From: Chrysaora quinquecirrha
Lineage: Eukaryota; Cnidaria; Scyphozoa; Semaeostomeae; Pelagiidae
NCBI GenBank assembly: GCA_014526335.1
Contig: JACTAT010000040.1
Location: 7,412,045-7,476,044 of the forward strand
Length of the DNA stretch: 64,000 nt
Direction: 5' to 3'
Part shown: positions 58,201-64,000 of the stretch, one piece after another
Position numbering within the stretch: position 1 is the first letter of the stretch
How the letters are laid out: each line of letters starts with the position of its first letter
Notes under the pieces: model-generated
The model's database searches: none
What the model saw: the letters and a program-made list of their open reading frames with translations, nothing else
Told to the model about the DNA's origin: nothing
Program-made: the position numbers and the translations under genes

Positions 58201-59199
58201 TAACGCTTTTTTCATCATATAGCTAGGATAAACATAAGAATACAATCAGAAATGTTTATAGGGGGCTGTTCAATAATTACGTCACGCTAAATTTGCCTTT
58301 TTAGAACCACCCATCCCCCCTCGTCACGCGCCATCACGTTTTGTATATAAGACCCCTTTGTGTAACGTCACGCTCTGAGAAACAACCCCCCAAAATAGAG
58401 GAATGTAAGGGAAGAGCCACCTACCCCCCTAGCGTGACATAATTATTGAACGACCCCTATCATATTTCAAAAAATTTGCAAAACGTCAAAATCTGAATAT
58501 TTTAAGAAACTTGTAGTACAAGGCAACTTGTTTAGTTTCTTCTAAAAACGTTCAACCTTACTAACCCTGATTTGTTTGGCAATGATTCAGTTACATAGAC
58601 GTTGAATCTTTTATTCTGTTCAACAGCCTCTTTGAGAAGAGTATGCACGACCCTTGACTTTGAATGAGTGAGAATCGTCTAAAAGGAAATTTACATGGTA
58701 ATTTATGCAACAACGAGAAACGAAGGTAACATAAATTAACATAATTTATGCAAATAAGGAAGACCGATAGCATAAATTATAATATTTATGCAGCATAAAA
58801 TATCATATTTATGCAGCATGAATTATCATATTTATGCAGCATACATTATCATATTCATGCAGCATAAATTATCATATTCATGCAGTACAGTAATTTGAAA
58901 ATAATTAGAATAAAATAACATAAATTATGTTAATTATGTTCTTACAGCTCCATCTCTAATGAATTGTTCACTGAGTTTTGCGATTCGTTTCCTTGATCCA
59001 GATGCCCTTTGAAGGAAAAGCTGGCCTAAAATACGAAAATTAAGGGATAAGTAAAGTCACATGTACCATTCAACATTTTAAAAGGATACTTAGGAGAAAC
59101 TTTAGAGCTTTTGTTGAAGAAGGCGAAGGAAAACGAGGCAAAAGTGAAACTTATCTAACCACCTCTTTCGACCAGGATTCGTTTGCATTCTTGAAAATC
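55246..59199 (-). CDS. EIF2B1: Translation initiation factor eIF2B subunit alpha, partial
   Basis: Seven minus-strand exons are supported by homology and splice sites: 59199-59163, 59025-58946, 58678-58566, 58222-58154, 57612-57537, 57084-56959 and 55377-55246 (stop). Together they give about 210 of the usual 305 residues. Recognisable blocks are '[19 protein letters not shown]', '[14 protein letters not shown]', '[14 protein letters not shown]', '[19 protein letters not shown]', '[15 protein letters not shown]', '[14 protein letters not shown]' and '[20 protein letters not shown]'. eIF2B alpha dimerises to bridge the eIF2B decamer and is needed for sensing phosphorylated eIF2 in the integrated stress response. 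The first about 85 residues were not found up to 64000. About 13 residues before the last exon are also missing, probably in a small exon within 55378-56958. Introns hold several repeats. Confidence 0.93.
55378..56958. other. EIF2B1 last intron region
   Basis: No repeat or exon was firmly recognised. A hexamer-like AGGTCTAGGTCTAAGTCCGT tract lies at 56841-56900. One short EIF2B1 exon probably remains to be found here. Confidence 0.4.
57640..58075 (-). mobile_element. Tandemly duplicated tRNA-like repeat in EIF2B1 intron
   Basis: Two units of about 240 bp. The first has, on minus, TATAGCTCAGGGGAAAAGAC (A box) and ACATTCGAATCCCATC (B box). The second has TATAGCTCAGTGCAAAATAA and GGTCTGAATCCAGTC. 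Each is followed on plus by AACTCTCCAAGTCAT and AAGGCTCTCCT. This is a SINE or tRNA-derived duplication. Confidence 0.55.
58260..58457. mobile_element. MITE with GTTCAATAATTACGTCACGC termini
   Basis: About 198 bp. Left end GGGGGCTGTTCAATAATTAC then GTCACGCT; right end AGCGTGACATAATTATTGAA then CGACCCCT, an inverted repeat of about 28 bp. The interior is non-coding. It sits in an EIF2B1 intron about 38 bp upstream, in transcription order, of no exon, so it should be neutral. Confidence 0.8.
58755..58890. repeat. 23-bp tandem repeat in EIF2B1 intron
   Basis: About five units of GCAGCATAAATTATCATATT plus CAT or TAT. It lies between two short exons (58678 and 58946). Confidence 0.85.
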
Positions 59200-59934
59200 C
59201 TGCAAAGAGGACAAAAAACAGAATTACTATTGCTACTCTGGGGTTCCAGTTAGTAGGAGGGTTCGGAATACTGTAGCAGAATTTGCAGTGGCGCAGTAAG
59301 AAATAATCGAAGACAGAGACAGAGTTCCAGCGTTGCAAATTAGAAGATTCACTGAACTATAATTATATGTACTGAGTCAGTATATAAAATTGAAAGCTGA
59401 GATAGCATTGAACTCTTGGCACTGAAAAATTAATAAGAAAAACCAATAAAGAGCGACTTCTTTTGAAAGTGCTAATTCCAAAGAAAAGCACAAATTAAAT
59501 AGTAGACAGATGAAGGATATGTTTTTCAGGTTATGTTGACATAAGATTGTGGAATTGATGGATGGGAAATGAAAAGCAGAAAACTGTAAATGCAGAAAAC
59601 ACGACAAATAATCCAAAGCTTATCTTTCAATTGCTATATCGTCTATCTGTTTAGTTAGCTTGTAGGAAATCTAAGGAACTGGATGGAAAGTAAACATGTA
59701 CAGATGTAGCTTGAAGGTTCTAGCAAACAGAAGATTAAGAAATATGGGAAAACAGAATTAAGTTAAGGGTTTGTTTATTTATTAAAGTGCTATCTTATTT
59801 GGTTATTGCAGAACACATTGGGGTTGACATTGCAAAAGTTTGCAAAGATAACAGATTGTTTAGTGTAAACATATGGCAGATATTTAAGGAAAGAAAAATG
59901 AGTGCAGAAACTTAGATGATTAAAGATTGTGTGA

Positions 59935-60490
59935 ATTCATAGTCAATAAAATACGACCCGTAAGAGCACGCTCGGCTGGACTATGTATACTAATATGGTT
60001 ATTGCATTGACTAGGCTTAATTGCTTTGTTTTTAATTGCTACAGGAGCACATAAAATGGCATGGATACTGTTTGGAAAGATGAAAGACACTAAATAGAAG
60101 ACAAAGAGAGATACGAAGAGATACGATTGTCGGATTAAATTTGCAGTCAATAGGAAACGACCCGCAGACCCGCAGGAGCAAGCTTGGCTGGTTTATATAC
60201 TAATTTGGTTTTTTGTATTGACTATTGGTGAATTGCTTTGTAATGGATTGTTACAGGAGCATATTAAGACTGTATGGATACTGTCTGCAAAGATGACAGA
60301 AACGAAATAGGAGACAAACACAAACACGAAGATTGTCTGATTGAATTTACTGTCAATAAAAAACGACCCACAGGAGCAAGCTTGGCTGGTCTATATACTA
60401 ATTTGGTTATAGTATTGACTATGGTTAATTGCTTTATTTTGGATTGCTACAGGAACATTTAAGTATGGCATGGTTAATGAAAAGATGAAA
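59935..60490. repeat. Tandem repeat of about 205 bp, 2.7 copies
   Basis: Units begin near 59944, 60148 and 60353 with TCAATA(A/G)(A/G)A(A/T)ACGACCC. Each contains GAGCA(A/C)GCTTGGCTGG, CTAATTTGGTT, ATTGACTA and a TTGCTACAGGAGCA segment that resembles a splice acceptor. No coding potential was recognised. Confidence 0.85.
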
Positions 60491-61270
60491 GACAGTACGG
60501 TTAACATATTTCAGTTAGTAAGTTACTTTAGCTATAACACTTAAAAAGCTGATTATAGAAACTAAGAAGTTTGAGTCTGCAAGCTAAATAGAAATAGCTT
60601 TATTTCGATCGGAATTTTATGGTTTCGGTCTGCAATAACGGCACATAAGAATGAAACAGTAAATTGCTTTGAATGGACGACGATAGTCGGGTAAGTTAAT
60701 TTCAGATACGAACAAAAAGTTAACAAGCTTTGATGAAAATTTTCAGAGAAACGTGGAGACAATTAATGAAGAAGAATTCAAAACTACTTTTTTTGGCCTG
60801 CAGCTCTACCGAACTGAGGAGAGGCTTACGGTTGCTTAACAAGCGGTTAAAAAGTCCAATTAATATCGCTTTATTGTGAATAAGTGAGGAAGTTTGAGCA
60901 ACAACCTAAATATTTACTGGGAAATTTACAACAATTGAACATGTGTTTATTTCAATGTTGTTTAACAAATGAAATCACTTTGCAGAAAAGCATTTAATTA
61001 TGATAAACAGCAATATAAATTGAACTTCTATAGACAGAACATTTATAGATACAACTGCTAGCACAACCATTCAAAAAATCACAGCTTCAGCTACTGGTAA
61101 ACCATTACTTCAAGACAGCAACTATTATTTCAATTGTTACTACGACCATTACTACAACCATAGTCAATGCTATAACCATTGCTGCAAACATTATTATATC
61201 AATAGTTGATGCAGATATTGCCTAGAATAATACTGCTATCGCTACTATTGCTGAAACCAATACCAATATA
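60491..61270. other. AT-rich sequence, nothing firm
   Basis: ACTACAACCAT/ATTGCTGC-type loose trinucleotide repeats lie at 61080-61260. No exon of EIF2B1 or another gene was recognised. Confidence 0.35.
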
Positions 61271-61578
61271 GTAAATATATTCGGACTTATCAAGGCTGTT
61301 TCTGACACTGTATTAGACATGATAGTCACCACTTATCATGACAAGCCTTTGATATTTAGTTGGGCAACGTTTCGGGAGAGATCCGTCTCCCATCATCTGG
61401 CAATGAGAAATGTGGTTTCTTGCCTATTTATTGCAAAGGTCGGATCGAAAGGTGCGAAATTAACCGGACAGTTCACATTTCTCATTGCCCGATGATGGGA
61501 GACGGATCTCTCCCGAAACGTTGCCCAACTAAATATCAAAGGCTTGTCATGATAAGTGGTGACTATCATGTCTAATAC
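61271..61578. mobile_element. Short Penelope-like terminal-repeat hairpin, second family
   Basis: Flanked by the 12-bp direct repeat AATACCAATATA (61259-61270 and 61579-61590). A 38-bp leader precedes inverted arms 61309-61414 and 61474-61579 (106 bp, one mismatch seen) around a 59-bp loop. The right arm contains GATGATGGGAGACGGATCTC, then TCCCGAAACG. This is a hammerhead-like core with stem II GGGAGA/TCTCCC and GAAA, but the CUGA part reads CCGA. There is no ORF. Confidence 0.75.
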
Positions 61579-61671
61579 AATACCAATATATTTGAGGCAA
61601 TTATTTCAATAACCGATGTCCGATAAACTATAGTTTCAACTGATGCATTAGCTTATACCACACCACAATGA

Positions 61672-61757
61672 TTACAAAATCTACTACAAAAATCTACTAC
61701 AAAATCTACTACAAAATTTACAACAAAATCTACTAAAAAATCTACGAAAATCTGCCT
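61672..61757. repeat. 12-bp tandem repeat (AAAATCTACTAC)n
   Basis: About seven imperfect units; low complexity. Confidence 0.85.
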
Positions 61758-61759
61758 TG

Positions 61760-63316
61760 CTACAAAAACGGCTCGAAACTTTCTACTTCTTTTCTATCCT
61801 GTTAATGTAGCTATTGTTAAAACTATAACATAACAATTACAAAATGGTAAAAAAAAAACTGATAAAATTACAAAAACAACCTATACATTTTCAAATTGCA
61901 AAAGAGAGAGAGAGAGCAAAGAAAAACGTTTTGTGAAATAACAAACAGTTTTCTCAAACTTTATTCTAGATGAAAGCGAAATGTCACTGATAAAATGCTG
62001 CACATGCTGACTAAGAGAAAAGACAATAATAAACAAAGGATGAAACATTGTTAAAAAACTGTTGGAGGCTACAAGAAAATAAAGGAAAAAATAATTGTAT
62101 TAAAAAACAAAAAGAAGAGGATGAACAGCGACAAAGCATGGCAAGAACAGATGGTCAAAAGTAATAGTACCTGTCGATACAATATATGTAAGTGCAAATT
62201 GTTGTGTCAGTTGCTTATCGTAAGTTCATGGTAAACACAGGTTATTGACTTTGATAAAAGGAGCAAAATAGCGTGTTTGCAAACTCGTGAGAAGAAAACA
62301 CAAAAGTAACTCTTAATAGGAAGTAAATGTAGGAAATTCTGAGGTGTTAAAGGCACTAAAAACTATCTATAGGCACATTATCTCAATTATTGTATGAGCC
62401 GTTCAGATGATGGTGATTGAAGACAGGTGGGAGAAAACAAAAACAGAACACAAAATCTTCGCGAAGGAGAATAGAAAAGGAAAGGCTTGCGTGCCATTGC
62501 AAGGACAGATGACACCAGAGCAGTGATATAGGGTACCATAAAGTGTAAGGTTGTTTCAATACTTGTCATTGGTAGCAACAAAGACACAGCTGGGGAAAGA
62601 AGACATACTATTAGTTGAATATTGGAGATCGAAGCAACTTATCAAAGCGAGAAAACATTGCTACAAAGATGGAGAACTGGACAAAAGAATGTAACTATGA
62701 CACAGTCCTGAAATTGGCACGATTACTGCAGTAAACGCACATGAGTAAAGAAAAAAGCTTCAAAAGAAGAGGAGTTTGAACAAAAGGCTTTTCAAAAGAA
62801 GAAAACACAGGTATCGAAAGATTGCACCCTAGTTGTTGGAGAAGTTGTTTTGATAGTAGTTCTTGAAGTTGTACAAGTAGTCGTGCTGGTTCCTATTCCA
62901 CTCTTTCTTCGTTTGAAAAGAAAAGAATGAATCAAAGAATGAAAAAGTGAAAGCAAAGAGAAAGGCGTGCAAGTAACGTACAAGAGAAAGAGATAGCATA
63001 ACAGATCGAGAAAAGACGAAAGAAAATTAACGTCATTGAGTTTCTGGATTTTACAGAAAGTACAGAAACAAAAAGAGAACTTTGAAAAAGATAGATAAAT
63101 AATAATAAAACAGTAATTAATAAGAAGACACAAGCCATCTGCCAGTACAGCTAGAAGCTGCTGCAGCAACCACAAGGATTACGAAAGATTTCTAGTAAAT
63201 TACCAGAAGATTAAATGAAAATACAGACTTGGAATCAATAGATTACAACATAGACAGCTGAAAGATTGGTCTTTAAAAACAAATTAATGAAAAACAACGA
63301 AGAATATTAGTTTAAA
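61760..63316. other. No gene recognised
   Basis: A-rich sequence. A 127-codon minus-strand ORF (63175-62792) ends in a Thr/Ser-rich run (GTSTTTCTTSRTTIKTTSPT) over a GTT/GTA-rich tract; I take it as compositional. Missing 5' exons of EIF2B1 were sought here without success. Confidence 0.35.
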
Positions 63317-63966
63317 ATGAAGATCATACTGGTAGCTATCAATGTTGCTCTTCTTTTTACCTCAGTTTCTCCGAGCAATAATAAGATTTCACCACGTTCA
63401 TTATCAATTACGGAATGTTTGTTTTCTATTTTGCAAAGAACGAATACTATAATGACTGTTGTTGGCCATGTGTGGATAATATGTCAAGCGATAGTATATG
63501 GTGGAGAACTGCTACTAAACAACTTTCAGATAATGCTGCTGCATATCTCTGCATTGCTTAATGCAGTATTGATACTTGTTATAAGCTCTGCCTACTGGTA
63601 TCGTGTTTCTGGTATTACACATTCCGCATTAAACAATCAAAGCGAAGACTTACAATGTCATTGGTGCTGTATGCATCATGTAGTCTAATGATTTCTGCAG
63701 CATGTTTGCATCAATTTAGAGAGTTCACACTAGAATTTGATGGATTTATGCTAATGATAGCTGGATGCTTTGCCTTCACAAATCTATTTATATACGAGAC
63801 CATTAAAGTTTTCAATTCCTATAATAAATTCCTACAACTTGGCTCCAAAATCTCTTCTTCAGTCTACCAAATGGAAGAAATGGCACCAGCAAGAGAAAAC
63901 TTTCTTGCACTCATTATGAAAGAAATACTGAGATTTGCAATATCATGGATACCATTTTTGCAATGA
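63317..63966 (+). pseudogene. Possible multipass membrane protein split by a frame change
   Basis: The first frame (63317-63688) starts MKIILVAINVALLFTSVS (signal-like). It has two hydrophobic segments, 'TIMTVVGHVWIICQAIVYG' and 'ISALLNAVLILVISSAYWY'. It then stops at 'MHHVV'. An overlapping frame (63655-63966) starts 'MSLVLYASCSLMISAACL' and has further hydrophobic segments ('FMLMIAGCFAFTNLFIYET'), ending 'FAISWIPFLQ'. One indel near 63650 would join them into about 215 residues with at least four helices. I do not recognise the family. It may be a decayed gene, a sequencing error or two chance ORFs; short intron splicing looks unlikely. Confidence 0.4.
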
Positions 63967-64000
63967 CAAAAATCATGCTAGTAACAGATATATACCATTT

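Noticed and set aside
61309..61579. CRISPR repeat, bacterial terminator or attachment site for the long hairpin
   Set aside because: Eukaryotic context, 12-bp flanking duplication and hammerhead-like core fit a retroelement.

Overview
This window is nuclear DNA from a multicellular animal, most likely a marine invertebrate. The genes are intron-rich with GT-AG borders and encode animal proteins: GRK2/3, a CALHM-type channel, an FGFR-like immunoglobulin protein, PGAM5, UNC93A and eIF2B alpha. The repeats are of kinds common in cnidarians, echinoderms, hemichordates and molluscs: a 2A-bearing CR1/L2-like LINE, Penelope-like elements (PLEs), tRNA-derived SINEs and many TA-flanked MITEs. I cannot choose the phylum from sequence alone. 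No bacterial operon, CRISPR array or ribosomal RNA was seen.

Layout. From 1 to 5.1 kb is the 5' end of a GRK2/3 gene on the minus strand, which runs off the left edge. From 7.8 to 9.7 kb is a two-exon CALHM-like gene whose single intron is almost entirely a TATTG pentanucleotide array. From 19.5 to 41.5 kb I propose a four-exon secreted FGFRL1/FGFR-like gene with three Ig domains. Its 19-kb first intron holds a piggyBac-like element, four or more MITEs, two SINEs, a broken CR1-like LINE and a Penelope-like element. PGAM5 lies at 44.1-47.2 kb, UNC93A at 50.3-54.4 kb, and most of EIF2B1 at 55.2-59.2 kb on the minus strand, convergent with UNC93A. A possible membrane-protein ORF, split by a frame change, lies near the right edge.

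Repeats fall into families with several copies each: (i) TA-flanked MITEs with TAAGCAAC or TAAGGAAC subterminal repeats, at least seven copies; (ii) a tRNA-derived SINE of about 170-230 bp, at least five copies on both strands; (iii) Penelope-like insertions with 11-12 bp target duplications and, where complete, 106-bp inverted termini that hold a hammerhead-like core; (iv) arrays of a diverged minisatellite with the palindromic core AAACATGTTT on both sides of the PGAM5 promoter. One PLE sits inside a MITE, which gives an insertion order.

The genes look like unrelated single-copy neighbours and not one pathway. The most interesting material is the retroelement biology (2A peptide, hammerhead-like termini) and the sequence-specific tandem arrays, including eleven CGTCA-type bZIP-like sites between the convergent UNC93A and EIF2B1 ends.
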